From Deltaproteobacteria bacterium (GTDB lineage: Bacteria; Bdellovibrionota; Bdellovibrionia; Bdellovibrionales; Bdellovibrionaceae): a stretch of 64,000 nt of DNA. The stretch lies in NCBI GenBank assembly GCA_017302835.1, contig JAFLCC010000001.1, forward strand, positions 248,001 to 312,000, given 5' to 3'. The notes under the pieces were generated by a model, which ran no database searches, was not told the origin of the DNA, and worked only from the letters and a program-made list of their open reading frames with translations. The translations under genes and the position numbers were made by a program. How positions within the stretch are numbered: position 1 is the first letter of the stretch; every line of letters starts with the position of its first letter. Shown here piece after piece: positions 53,403-62,149 of this stretch.

Positions 53403-54184
53403 ATCAGAAAGCGAGATTGATGGATTTCAGGATGGTTAGTTTTATCAGCCTGATCTGCATGATTAGTGCAGTTTCTTTTCAAGCCTTTTCACTGGAGTAT
53501 GGTTGCACCTTACAGCCCAACGAGCTTAATAATTTTGGAACGAAGTTGGTTCAATCTATTCAAGAGTCAAAACAATCCCTGCCTGATAATATAGAGATCA
53601 ATACAGAAATTGAAGGAGTTTATAGTACAACTTCAGAAAGCAAAACCACAGCCTCTTTTGAGGGGTTTTTCAGGCCAGCGGAAAGTGATTTTTTATCGAT
53701 TGTTCCAGAAATTCCTGTGCTGGGTTTTGATATTGATAAGGACCGAATTGTTGTTTATGCTTGCGCCCATATAGATATTGATCCTAAAAAATCTCATTTA
53801 ACGATCTATTTTCTTCGGGGATATCACCTAGATCCGATTTCTTTTAGTAATTTTATTGGAAATGTATTATTTAGTCCGAGCATGGAAGTAAGACCTATCC
53901 CAGCAAGTATATTAGGAATCAGCAAAATCAAGAAATTCTTTTTGCAAATTTTTAGATTTATTCCTTTTTCAAGTTTTCCATTTGATGCACTTGGATTGGT
54001 CCAAACTTTTTTTGCAAAAATATTTGGAGATGTCACTGGGTTTGGAGTTGAAAGAGTTGAAGTGACCCAAGACTATGTCAAGGTATCATCGGGTGTCGAT
54101 TTAAAATCACCAAGAGAGGCTTTGTATCGAAAAACCTTTAACTTGAAAAAACCAAGATTAGGACCTGGGATTGACAATCCATAG
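53399..54184 (+). CDS. exported protein of unknown function, third of three coupled genes
   Basis: A 261-residue protein with a signal peptide (to about SFQAFS) starting at ATG 53399, which overlaps the previous stop. The mature part is mainly beta (YGCTLQPNELNNFG, SHLTIYFLRGYH) with one hydrophobic stretch (about 175-195, KIKKFFLQIFRFIPFSSFPF). I do not recognise the family. It ends with a basic segment (FNLKKPRLGPG). Its role is presumably tied to the two genes before it. Confidence 0.75.
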   Translation: MNQKARLMDFRMVSFISLICMISAVSFQAFSLEYGCTLQPNELNNFGTKLVQSIQESKQSLPDNIEINTEIEGVYSTTSESKTTASFEGFFRPAESDFLSIVPEIPVLGFDIDKDRIVVYACAHIDIDPKKSHLTIYFLRGYHLDPISFSNFIGNVLFSPSMEVRPIPASILGISKIKKFFLQIFRFIPFSSFPFDALGLVQTFFAKIFGDVTGFGVERVEVTQDYVKVSSGVDLKSPREALYRKTFNLKKPRLGPGIDNP

Positions 54185-54207
54185 AAAAAACTGGAAAACC
54201 TTTTGTT

Positions 54208-54882
54208 ATGAATCAAATTAAACACAAAATACTAATGATTTCAAAAGCTCTGCATTCAAGGAATTTACTTGCTGCGGCTGATGGGAACATTAGTTTTCGT
54301 CAGAGTGACGAAGAAATTTGGATCACTCCAACAGGACAAACCAAGGCCTTTATTTCTGAAGGCGAACTTGCAAAAATCAATATTAAAAATGAAGTTTTGT
54401 TTGGTAAACCATCGAGTGAAAGATTAATGCATCTTGAAATTTATAAAAAATGTCACCAAGCGAAGGCTGTGGTTCATGCTCATCCTCCAACAGCGATTGC
54501 CTGGTCATTGGCATTTCCAAAACTGAAAGAACTTCCGTATCATTCTTTGCCAGAGGCTATCTTGGCAGCTGGAATCATTCCGATCGTTGAGTATGCACGT
54601 CCAGGAACAGAAGCCATGGGAAAAAATCTAGGGCCCTATTTGCCGGAGCATCGACTTTTAATTCTGGCTCGTCACGGGGCTGTTTGTTGGGGTGAAGATT
54701 TGGATGAGGCCTATCGAGGGCTCGAGCGAGTGGAACATGTATGCCAAATATTAAAATCAGCCCACGAGCTAAGATTATCTCGGGAGGCAGAGCTTGATCA
54801 GGACACCGATCTTGAGTTGTCCAAAGATGAAATACTAGCCCTTTTTGAATTACGAAAAGAAATTGGACCCAAGATTTTATGA
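54208..54882 (+). CDS. class II aldolase, candidate methylthioribulose-1-phosphate aldolase
   Basis: A 224-residue class II (zinc) aldolase. The metal site is AVVHAHPPTAIAW, a later His in LARHGAVCWGE, and a catalytic Glu in PSSERLMH. The HAHPP form is typical of fuculose-1-phosphate-type aldolases, while MtnB dehydratases usually read HTHS. Next to mtnA and mtnP, the likely substrate is 5-methylthioribulose-1-phosphate: either aldol cleavage (Ald2 of the DHAP shunt) or dehydration (MtnB). I favour the aldolase. Its stop overlaps the mtnA start. Confidence 0.8.
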   Translation: MNQIKHKILMISKALHSRNLLAAADGNISFRQSDEEIWITPTGQTKAFISEGELAKINIKNEVLFGKPSSERLMHLEIYKKCHQAKAVVHAHPPTAIAWSLAFPKLKELPYHSLPEAILAAGIIPIVEYARPGTEAMGKNLGPYLPEHRLLILARHGAVCWGEDLDEAYRGLERVEHVCQILKSAHELRLSREAELDQDTDLELSKDEILALFELRKEIGPKIL

Positions 54883-55916
54883 GTCAGTATTCAAATGACA
54901 GGCTAGAAACCATAGCTATCAAGTGGAACCCAACAGAAATGTGGGCCTTAGATCAAACTCAGTTGCCAGAAAAGGAAGTTTGGCTTGAGTTAAGGTCCTT
55001 AGAGGATTTCATAAAGGCGATAAAAAATTTGAGCATTCGAGGGGCACCTCTTATAGGAGTGACGGCGGCCTTATTTTTAGCTAAATTAGCAAAGGCCAAT
55101 TTCGACAAAGATAGATTAGTTTCAGAGGCCCTTGAGATTCGCAAAGCACGACCTACCGCAGTTAATCTAATGGTTTGTATAGATCGCATGATTCAGGCCA
55201 TTCATCATTCTGAAAGCGCTGATGATATTTTGAGAGAAGCTAAGAGTATTTTTTACGAGGACCAAGCCCTTTGTTTGCGAATTTCAGAAAATGGTTCCAA
55301 ACTGATTCAAGATGGTGACGCCGTTGTCACACATTGTAACACCGGGGCCTTGGCGACGGCTGGTATGGGAACAGCTCTGGGCGTTTTAAAACAGGCATTT
55401 AAATCAGAAAACAAAAAGATTCATGTTTATGTTGATGAGACGAGGCCCCTTTTACAGGGTGGTCGCCTCACAGCCTGGGAGCTCGAGAAATTAGAAATTC
55501 CCTACACTCTCATTACGGATTCCATGGCCGGCTTTTTAATGAAGAATAAAAAAATTCAAAAAGCCATTGTGGGCTGTGATCGAATTGCTTTGAACGGGGA
55601 TTTTGCTAATAAAATTGGAACTTATTCCCTAGCGGTCAATTGTTATTATCATCAAATTCCTTTTTATGTGGCGGGTCCTTATACGACCATCGATTTTAAT
55701 TGTCTTACCGGGGATCAAATACCTATTGAGGAAAGACAGAGGGAAGAAATTTTAGGATTCAAACAAAATGAGCAGCAAATGATTTGGGCTCCCAGAAATG
55801 CAAAGGTCTATAATCCTTCATTTGATATCACCTCGGCCAAACTTGTTTCTGCATGGATTTTAGATTCAAATATTTACACACAAGATAATATTCACACCTT
55901 GGAGAAAACATGCTAG
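54879..55916 (+). CDS. mtnA: methylthioribose-1-phosphate isomerase
   Basis: MtnA turns methylthioribose-1-phosphate into the ribulose form in salvage of methylthioadenosine. The 345-residue protein has the signatures LSIRGAPLIGV, the catalytic Cys region VTHCNTGALATAGMGTALG, VDETRPLLQGGRLTAWEL and IVGCDRIALNGDFANKIGT with the catalytic Asp. It shares fold with eIF2B-type subunits, but the RGAP and DETRP motifs favour MtnA. The ATG overlaps the upstream aldolase stop and it ends in a 7-base overlap with mtnP. Confidence 0.93.
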   Translation: MSQYSNDRLETIAIKWNPTEMWALDQTQLPEKEVWLELRSLEDFIKAIKNLSIRGAPLIGVTAALFLAKLAKANFDKDRLVSEALEIRKARPTAVNLMVCIDRMIQAIHHSESADDILREAKSIFYEDQALCLRISENGSKLIQDGDAVVTHCNTGALATAGMGTALGVLKQAFKSENKKIHVYVDETRPLLQGGRLTAWELEKLEIPYTLITDSMAGFLMKNKKIQKAIVGCDRIALNGDFANKIGTYSLAVNCYYHQIPFYVAGPYTTIDFNCLTGDQIPIEERQREEILGFKQNEQQMIWAPRNAKVYNPSFDITSAKLVSAWILDSNIYTQDNIHTLEKTC

Positions 55917-56758
55917 CGATAATTGGCGGATCTGGTTTTGAAAATTTTGAAGATTTTATTTCCTTAGAAAAACTAGAAAGAGAAACACCCTTCGGATTAG
56001 CTTCTTCGGGTCTTAAAAAGGTCAAAATTCAAGATGAAGAATGTCTTTTTCTTTCTCGGCATGGTGAACATCATGAACATTTACCTAGCGAAGTTAATTA
56101 TGCAGCAAATATTTATGCCTTAAAAAAACAAGGTGCTAAGGCCATCGTTTCATTTTCTGCAGTGGGTAGTCTGAAAAAAGAATTTAAACCTGGCCATTTG
56201 GTCGTTCCCAATCAATACATTGACAGAACCAAAGCGCATCGAAGAGCTAGTTTTTTGGGAAACGGTTTGATTGGGCATGTATCACTAGCAAAACCAACTT
56301 GTGAAGTGATGAATAGAAAATTACAAGAATTACAAGCGACATTTAAATTTGAATCCCATTTTGGTGCTACTTATGTTTGTATAGAGGGGCCGTATTTTTC
56401 AACTCAAGCAGAATCAAAGTCCTATCAGCAAATAGGAGCTGATATTATAGGCATGACAAATTTTCCGGAGTATGCCTTGGCCCGTGAGGCAGGCTTGCCT
56501 TATTTACCCTGCTGTTGGGTAACTGATTTTGATTGTTGGGATGACAGCATTCCCCATGTCACGGTTCAAGAAGTAATTAAAGTGATGAAACAGAATAATT
56601 TAAAAGCCTTCGAAATTTTAAGAAAATTAGTGACTTTAAAAAGCAAACTGTGGGAAGGATCTAACTGTATCGATTCTGGTCTTAGAACGGGTTTATTTAT
56701 GCCAGAAAAGCTAATTCCTCTTGATAAAAAAAATTGGCTATCTATCTTGAGAGATTAG
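55910..56758 (+). CDS. mtnP: 5'-methylthioadenosine phosphorylase
   Basis: MtnP splits methylthioadenosine into adenine and methylthioribose-1-phosphate, which feeds MtnA. The 282-residue PNP-family protein has IGGSGFENF, SRHGEHHEHLPSEVNY, SFSAVGSL, the purine-site YVCIEGPYFSTQAE, GMTNFPEYALAREAGL and the base-selecting TDFDCW. The Asp pair in DFDCW fits an adenine-type phosphorylase. With the aldolase and mtnA it forms one coupled operon. Confidence 0.93.
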   Translation: MLAIIGGSGFENFEDFISLEKLERETPFGLASSGLKKVKIQDEECLFLSRHGEHHEHLPSEVNYAANIYALKKQGAKAIVSFSAVGSLKKEFKPGHLVVPNQYIDRTKAHRRASFLGNGLIGHVSLAKPTCEVMNRKLQELQATFKFESHFGATYVCIEGPYFSTQAESKSYQQIGADIIGMTNFPEYALAREAGLPYLPCCWVTDFDCWDDSIPHVTVQEVIKVMKQNNLKAFEILRKLVTLKSKLWEGSNCIDSGLRTGLFMPEKLIPLDKKNWLSILRD

Positions 56759-56813
56759 AATTACAATCTTTAGTTAAGTTAAAATTGTAGTGTCTAAATA
56801 TATTGTATCTAAG

Positions 56814-56867
56814 TTATTAGGAATTATAGGCATTATAGGAACTATAGAAATTATTAGGAATTATAGG
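56814..56867 (+). repeat. 17-bp direct repeat in the desaturase leader
   Basis: TTATTAGGAATTATAGG occurs at 56814-56830 and again at 56851-56867. Further partial copies (ATTATAGGA, CTATAG) lie between. The repeats carry AGGA boxes, and the last ends eight bases before the desaturase ATG, so they could also act as stand-by ribosome sites. Confidence 0.8.
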
Positions 56868-56874
56868 AATACAG

Positions 56875-58005
56875 ATGGATCTTAAAAAATACGATTTACC
56901 GGTGGCATTGTTTTTAATTTTAAATCCTCTTTTGGGATTTTCTTTATTTTTTGTTTATATTTTTTATTTTGATGTTCCCATGAGCCTTTGGATCTTATTT
57001 TTAATTTTTTGCGCGGCTACGAATTTAAGTATCACAGCTGGTTATCATCGATTATTTGCCCACAGAAGTTATGAAATTAATAACTTTGCAAAATTTTTAT
57101 TATTACTGGTAGGATCTTCTGCGTTTCAAGGGTCAGCGTTAAAATGGTCATCAGACCACCGACGCCATCATCAATTTATCGATACAGAAAAAGATCCGTA
57201 TTCTATCGAAAAGGGCTTTTGGCATGCTCACATGGGATGGTTATTCTATAAATCAACGGTTGATTTAAAAATTAAAGCTCCTGATTTGGAAAAGGATCTT
57301 TTAGTAATGAATCAACATCAGTACTATTTAATTTGGTCTATCTTATCGGGTTTTATTTTTCCTCTTTTTGTGGGAGCTTTATTGGGAGTGCCTTTCGCAG
57401 GGCTAATCATTTTGGGCTCTTTAAGGATTTTCTTTACACAGCAGAGCACTTTTTTTGTAAATTCGTTATGCCATACCTTAGGGAAACAAACCTATTCTAA
57501 AGAAATTTCGGCTCGGGATAGTTTTATTGTGGCGCTATTAACTCATGGTGAAGGCTATCATAATTTTCATCATCAATTTCAGTATGACTACAGAAATGGG
57601 ATTCGGTGGTATCATTGGGATCCGACTAAATGGGTGATACTATCATTAAAGTGGACTGGGTTCGCCAAGAAACTTAAAATAATTCCGGCACAAGAAATTT
57701 TAAAGGCTAAACTAAATGCGGAAGCAAAATGGCTAGAAACCAAAGGGTTTTCCAGGGATAAAATTGAAAACTTAAAGATAAAAATTCTAGAAGCACAAAC
57801 TCAGTTTGCACTCTTAAGACAAGAATATAAGAAAATGAAGATGAAATCTTCTGATAAAATCAATGATCTTAAGTTAACCTCCACCGAAAGGCTCAATGAG
57901 GTTAAGCTGCAAATTGCAGAACTTAAAATAAATATTCTTCGAGCCAAGGCTGATTTCAAATTTTCTATGAAACAGTGGAATGTCCAAGTTTCACTCTACA
58001 GGTAA
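56875..58005 (+). CDS. acyl-CoA / acyl-lipid delta-9 fatty acid desaturase
   Basis: A 376-residue di-iron desaturase that introduces double bonds in membrane acyl chains. The three His boxes are GYHRLFAHRS, SSDHRRHHQFIDTEKDPYS (second box) and EGYHNFHHQFQYDYR (third). About four membrane helices are present (10-60 and 145-190). The core ends near 280; the last ~95 residues form a Lys/Leu/Glu-rich helical extension (EAQTQFALLRQEYKKMKM), probably a coiled coil, which typical desaturases lack. The start ATG lies after AGGA repeats. It overlaps the end of convergent oxyR. Confidence 0.93.
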   Translation: MDLKKYDLPVALFLILNPLLGFSLFFVYIFYFDVPMSLWILFLIFCAATNLSITAGYHRLFAHRSYEINNFAKFLLLLVGSSAFQGSALKWSSDHRRHHQFIDTEKDPYSIEKGFWHAHMGWLFYKSTVDLKIKAPDLEKDLLVMNQHQYYLIWSILSGFIFPLFVGALLGVPFAGLIILGSLRIFFTQQSTFFVNSLCHTLGKQTYSKEISARDSFIVALLTHGEGYHNFHHQFQYDYRNGIRWYHWDPTKWVILSLKWTGFAKKLKIIPAQEILKAKLNAEAKWLETKGFSRDKIENLKIKILEAQTQFALLRQEYKKMKMKSSDKINDLKLTSTERLNEVKLQIAELKINILRAKADFKFSMKQWNVQVSLYR

Positions 58006-58950
58006 GATATTGAGATCTTTTTGTCTTATTTTTCTTAGCTCCAGAGGGATGGATTCTAAGATCGATTCCCCTAGGGCTTCGATCAAAGGCATTTTATAGT
58101 GTTCTCTTCGATAAACAAGACCAATTTCTCTGGCCGGAATGGGTCTTTCAAAGGGCAAAGAGATCGTTCTGCTTCCTAGATTTTCATTAGCCAGACTTGG
58201 AATCAAGGTGTAGCCACCATAAGAATATATGAGGTTTTTGATTGTTTCTAAGCTGCCACTTTCAAATTTATATTTTCGATTTAATGAAGGATCTTTTTTA
58301 AGTGAGCAGATATCAAGAACTTGATTTCTAAGGCAATGGCCCTCTTCTAAAAGCCAAATGTCATTAAATTTTAAGGAAGAATATTTGATCTTTTTCAGCT
58401 CCGCAAGCTCGTGATCCTTTCGGCACAAAACATAAAAAGGCTCAAAAAATAAGGGATACTCAAAAATTCTTGAAATCTTTAAAGGTGTTGCTAACAGCCC
58501 AACATCAATGTCATCGGAATCAAGAGATTCAATAATTTTATGAGTTTGTAGTTCAAATATTTTTAAAGCCAGCTCGGGATATTTTTTTTCAAGAACGGGT
58601 AAAAGGCGAGGTAAAACATAAGGGGCAATCGTTGGAATAACTCCAATAACCAGCTCTCCTTGAATTTTATCAGAGATCGCAGTGTTAATAAGAGAATCTA
58701 TTTTTTTTACCTCGGAAAGGATCAATTTAATTTGTTCAATTATTTTTTTTCCCGTCTCGGTAAGTAAAACAGGTTTTTTTGACCGATCAAAAATAATAAT
58801 GCCTAGCGTATCTTCAAGCTTGTGAATTTGCATACTCAAGGTTGGTTGAGTCACATGACAGGATTCGGCAGCCTTGCCAAAATGACCAAGCTTATGAACA
58901 GCAAGGACATATTCTAATTGGGTTAAAGAAAAATTTAGATTTACTAACAT
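57991..58950 (-). CDS. oxyR: hydrogen peroxide sensor OxyR (LysR family)
   Basis: OxyR activates peroxide defence genes after oxidation of a Cys pair. The 319-residue LysR protein has the N-terminal helix-turn-helix (KLGHFGKAAESCHVTQPTLS) and a substrate-type domain with GHCLRNQVLDIC. C206 and C215 are nine residues apart, exactly as C199 and C208 in E. coli OxyR. The divergent ahpC-ahpF genes are its classical targets. An OxyR-type site lies in the shared gap. The name rests on the Cys pair and the context. Confidence 0.93.
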   Translation of the reverse strand: MLVNLNFSLTQLEYVLAVHKLGHFGKAAESCHVTQPTLSMQIHKLEDTLGIIIFDRSKKPVLLTETGKKIIEQIKLILSEVKKIDSLINTAISDKIQGELVIGVIPTIAPYVLPRLLPVLEKKYPELALKIFELQTHKIIESLDSDDIDVGLLATPLKISRIFEYPLFFEPFYVLCRKDHELAELKKIKYSSLKFNDIWLLEEGHCLRNQVLDICSLKKDPSLNRKYKFESGSLETIKNLIYSYGGYTLIPSLANENLGSRTISLPFERPIPAREIGLVYRREHYKMPLIEALGESILESIPLELRKIRQKDLNILPVE

Positions 58951-58979
58951 AGCAGCCTATATATCATTTAAACCAAATA

Positions 58980-58994
58980 ATAGATAAAATCTAT
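58980..58994. promoter_or_regulatory. OxyR binding half-site pair
   Basis: ATAG (58980-58983), seven bases, then CTAT (58991-58994) is a perfect half of the OxyR consensus ATAG-N7-CTAT-N7-ATAG-N7-CTAT. The second half, expected at about 59002-59016, is weak. It lies in the gap between oxyR and ahpC, ending next to the -35 box listed below. This is the usual place for activation. Confidence 0.7.
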
Positions 58995-59015
58995 CAAATA
59001 AAATATATTATCGAT

Positions 59016-59044
59016 TTTACAAACTTGATCATCAGATCTATTAT
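59016..59044 (+). promoter_or_regulatory. sigma-70-type promoter of ahpC
   Basis: TTTACA (59016-59021) and TATTAT (59039-59044) each match the consensus at five of six positions with a 17-base spacer. The promoter sits downstream of the OxyR site and about 95 bases ahead of the ahpC ATG. The predicted leader carries an AAGGAG ribosome site. Confidence 0.65.
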
Positions 59045-59139
59045 GGGCTTAGATGTGCGCTGTGGCGCAAAGCCTCAATAAACCATCAGGGGTTACGTGT
59101 GTATCTCCTGATTAAACCAAAGTAAAAAAGGAGACGTTT

Positions 59140-59706
59140 ATGCAAACGCTAATAAATACAAAGGTGACTGACTTTAAAGTTCAGGCCTATCATAATGATA
59201 GTTTTAAGACGGTAACTCAAAATGAGTTGAATGGGAAATGGTCTATTTTCTTTTTCTATCCAGCAGATTTTACATTTGTATGCCCTACAGAATTAGGGGA
59301 TATGGCTGATAAATATCCTGAATTTCAAAAAATGGGAGTTGAAGTTTATTCCGTAAGCACAGACACTCATTTCGTTCATAAAGCTTGGCATGATGCCTCT
59401 GAAACAATTAAGAAAATAAAGTATCCAATGCTTGCAGATCCTACGGGGCATTTGTCTAGAGCTTTTGGAGTTCATATTGAAGAAGCAGGGATGGCATATC
59501 GTGGGACATTCTTAGTTAATCCAGAAGGTCAGATTAAGTTAGCCGAAGTGAATGACAACGGTATAGGAAGAAATGCTGATGAATTATTAAGAAAAGTGCA
59601 AGCGGCTCAATTTATTGCCAAACATCCAAACGAAGTATGTCCGGCAAAATGGAAGCCAGGTGGCGAGACCCTAAAGCCCGGCTTGAATCTTGTTGGTAAA
59701 ATTTAA
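59140..59706 (+). CDS. ahpC: alkyl hydroperoxide reductase peroxiredoxin subunit
   Basis: AhpC reduces hydrogen peroxide and organic peroxides. The 188-residue typical 2-Cys peroxiredoxin has the peroxidatic Cys48 in PADFTFVCPTE and the resolving Cys167 in NEVCPAKW. SVSTDTHFVHKAWHD and the AFGV segment are AhpC features. AAGGAG precedes the ATG. It is followed by a terminator and then by ahpF, whose product re-reduces it. Confidence 0.97.
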   Translation: MQTLINTKVTDFKVQAYHNDSFKTVTQNELNGKWSIFFFYPADFTFVCPTELGDMADKYPEFQKMGVEVYSVSTDTHFVHKAWHDASETIKKIKYPMLADPTGHLSRAFGVHIEEAGMAYRGTFLVNPEGQIKLAEVNDNGIGRNADELLRKVQAAQFIAKHPNEVCPAKWKPGGETLKPGLNLVGKI

Positions 59707-59730
59707 GAAAAATAAATTATTTTGTGAAAT

Positions 59731-59777
59731 GAAAAACTCAGCTGGGGGTTGCGATTTAAACCCCTACTGAGTTTTTC
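59731..59777 (+). terminator. intrinsic terminator between ahpC and ahpF
   Basis: GAAAAACTCAG (59731-59741) and CTGAGTTTTTC (59767-59777) are perfectly complementary, with an inner GGGGTT/AACCCC pairing. The T run is inside the right arm. Read-through could balance AhpC over AhpF. Confidence 0.85.
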
Positions 59778-59870
59778 AAAAAAATTAAAGCAATTTATAG
59801 AAATTCAAGTAATTAATAGAAAATTAAGTAATAAAAAGAAATTGGAATTCCCAAAGGACAGGAGGATTGT

Positions 59871-61424
59871 ATGCTTGATCAAGAAATAAAAGAGCAGCTA
59901 AAAAATGCTTTCGCTCAACTAGAAAATAATATTGATTTAGTCTATACTCCATCGTTGAACTCAGATCAAAGCACACTTTTAGAACTACTGAATGAAGTGG
60001 CAACAACAAGTAAAAAAATAAAAGTCATTAGCAGTTTACAGCCACTGACGGATGTTCCTCCTCAATTTAAAATTTATTATCAGGGGAAGGCTACGGGTGT
60101 TTCATTCAAGGGAATTCCGACAGGACATGAATTTACTTCTTTAATCGTGGCTATCTTGAACGCAGATGGTAAAGGTAAAATGCCAGATGCATCGATGATT
60201 CAAAGAATTAAGAACTTAAAAGGGCCGATTCATCTTCGAACCTATATCTCTCTAACGTGTGAGAATTGTCCCGACGTGGTTCAAGCCTTGAATCTAATGT
60301 CATTTTTGCATGTCGATTTTAAACATGAAATGATTGATGGCGCTTTTGTGCAAAGTGAAATAGAGCAATTGGGCATTCAAGGAGTCCCAAGCGTTTTTGT
60401 AGACTCTCAGTTTATTCATTCAGGGAAAATTCAATTTTTAGATTTACTTAAAAAATTAGAAGAAACTTTTGGTAGCGAAGTAAAGCAAAATATAAATCAA
60501 ATTCAAGATTTGGGCTTATATGATGTTGTCGTCATTGGCGGAGGACCCGCAGGTGCTTCGGCTGCGATATACAGCGTGAGAAAGGGACTCAAGACGGCTT
60601 TAATTGCAGAAAAAATTGGTGGCCAAGTTCAAGATACCAAAGGAATTGAAAATTTAATTTCAGTTGTTTACACGGAAGGACCCCAGCTGGCCGCGCAGCT
60701 TCAACAGCATCTAAATCATTATCCGGTTCAAGTGTTAGAACATCGACGTGTTGAAAAACTAGATAAAGATACAAAGACGATTTATTTAGAGGGCGGAGAA
60801 AAAATAAAAGCTCAATCGATAATTATTACTACGGGGGCTAAGTGGCGTGAATTAGGTATTCCTGGAGAAAAAGAATATCTTGGAAGGGGTGTAGCCTATT
60901 GCCCTCATTGCGATGGTCCTTTTTACAAAGGAAAGAAAGTCGCTGTTATCGGGGGTGGAAACTCGGGGGTTGAGGCGGCAATAGATTTAGCTGGAATTGT
61001 GAAAGAAGTCGTATTGTTTGAATTTAATGATGTATTAAAATCAGATCAAATTTTAGTTGATAAGTTAAAATCGCTATCTAATGTTTCGATTGTTACCTCG
61101 GCTAAAACACAAAAGATTCACGGAGATGGGCAAAAAGTCCTAAGACTTGAGTACCAAGACCGGCTTACAGAAAAAGAGATTCAATGTGAGCTTGATGGGA
61201 TCTTTGTTCAAATAGGATTATTACCCAACAGTCAATTTTTGAAAGATTCCGTCGAGCTAACAAAATTTGGGGAAATTATTGTGGATAACAAAGGAAGAAC
61301 TTCAATACCCGGAATCTATGCGGCTGGGGATGTCACAACAGCGCCGTATAAACAAATCATTATTGCCATGGGTGATGGAGCCAAAGCGGCATTAGCAGCC
61401 TTTGAAGATCGAATGTTCCATTAA
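59871..61424 (+). CDS. ahpF: alkyl hydroperoxide reductase subunit F
   Basis: AhpF is the NADH-dependent flavoprotein that reduces AhpC. The 517-residue protein has the N-terminal tandem thioredoxin-like domain with CENC in [11 protein letters not shown] (about 130), an FAD Rossmann motif [17 protein letters not shown] (about 218), the redox-active [18 protein letters not shown] motif [19 protein letters not shown] and FAD motif [21 protein letters not shown] ribosome site precedes the ATG. Confidence 0.97.
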   Translation: MLDQEIKEQLKNAFAQLENNIDLVYTPSLNSDQSTLLELLNEVATTSKKIKVISSLQPLTDVPPQFKIYYQGKATGVSFKGIPTGHEFTSLIVAILNADGKGKMPDASMIQRIKNLKGPIHLRTYISLTCENCPDVVQALNLMSFLHVDFKHEMIDGAFVQSEIEQLGIQGVPSVFVDSQFIHSGKIQFLDLLKKLEETFGSEVKQNINQIQDLGLYDVVVIGGGPAGASAAIYSVRKGLKTALIAEKIGGQVQDTKGIENLISVVYTEGPQLAAQLQQHLNHYPVQVLEHRRVEKLDKDTKTIYLEGGEKIKAQSIIITTGAKWRELGIPGEKEYLGRGVAYCPHCDGPFYKGKKVAVIGGGNSGVEAAIDLAGIVKEVVLFEFNDVLKSDQILVDKLKSLSNVSIVTSAKTQKIHGDGQKVLRLEYQDRLTEKEIQCELDGIFVQIGLLPNSQFLKDSVELTKFGEIIVDNKGRTSIPGIYAAGDVTTAPYKQIIIAMGDGAKAALAAFEDRMFH

Positions 61425-61485
61425 GGCCCTTGATCTCATCCCTTGAGACATGATAGCCTTTCTCAGAAAATTAAGAGGAGAGAAT

Positions 61486-61824
61486 ATGAAAAAAATTATT
61501 TTAATTGCAACAGGCTTGCTGTTTGTTCAATTGGCAGCTGCTGAAGATTTAAATTGTCAGATTTCTTTAAACACTAAACTTGTAGTCAATAAAAATATTA
61601 ATTTGCCCATGACGAGATCTGTTTCCTTTGGAGAGGTAGAAGCTTTTCGTTTTAAAATCAATAATTTTGGAAATTCAAAATTTCAAATCGAAGTATTTGA
61701 TGGAAATAATCCTTCTCGAGGCTACGCAGATGGAGTTTTAAGAAGCCCTTCAGACCAGATTAAGTGGTCTTTTTGGAGCAGAGAAATTCTATTAGAATCA
61801 GTTTGTACTTTATTAAAAAGGTAA
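61486..61824 (+). CDS. small exported protein of unknown function
   Basis: The 112-residue protein starts at ATG 61486, about five bases after GGAGA. It has a signal peptide (MKKIILIATGLLFVQLAAA, then EDLNCQ). The mature part of about 90 residues is beta-like with two Cys (LNCQ and SVCTLL), possibly disulfide-linked. I do not recognise it. An upstream in-frame ATG (61450) would add 12 residues before the signal and is unlikely. Confidence 0.7.
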   Translation: MKKIILIATGLLFVQLAAAEDLNCQISLNTKLVVNKNINLPMTRSVSFGEVEAFRFKINNFGNSKFQIEVFDGNNPSRGYADGVLRSPSDQIKWSFWSREILLESVCTLLKR

Positions 61825-61833
61825 TTAAAGAAA

Positions 61834-62082
61834 TTGCAAGATCCTATTTTAGATATAGCTCAAAATTTTTCCTTTGATTGGTACATTCTTATTCCAAGTA
61901 TTTTATTTGGAATAATTGGAATGTATGTTTTTAAAAAAGGCCGAAGAATTGATAATAGAACGCAAATTATTATTGGCATAATTTTAATGATTTATCCTTA
62001 TTTCGTTTCGGGATTGTGGCAAAATTGGCTCGTGGGATTTGCTTTTTGTGGAATTGCTTATCTAGAAAATAAAGGATTTTAG
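61834..62082 (+). CDS. small membrane protein of unknown function (82 aa)
   Basis: The only good start is TTG 61834 with a weak AAAGAAA region before it. The protein has about three hydrophobic segments (18-35, 45-58, 60-76) and the patterns FGIIGMYVFKKGRR and IYPYFVSGLWQNWLVG. It begins nine bases after the previous gene. Small proteins with this GMxxFxxGRR...YPYFV layout occur in many Bdellovibrionota and other deltaproteobacterial genomes as far as I recall, but none has a known role. Confidence 0.6.
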   Translation: MQDPILDIAQNFSFDWYILIPSILFGIIGMYVFKKGRRIDNRTQIIIGIILMIYPYFVSGLWQNWLVGFAFCGIAYLENKGF

Positions 62083-62149
62083 AAGATCCAAAAGGCCAAA
62101 TGCCAAATGCCAAAGGATAGAAAATGAATAACTCATTTGGAGAGAACTT

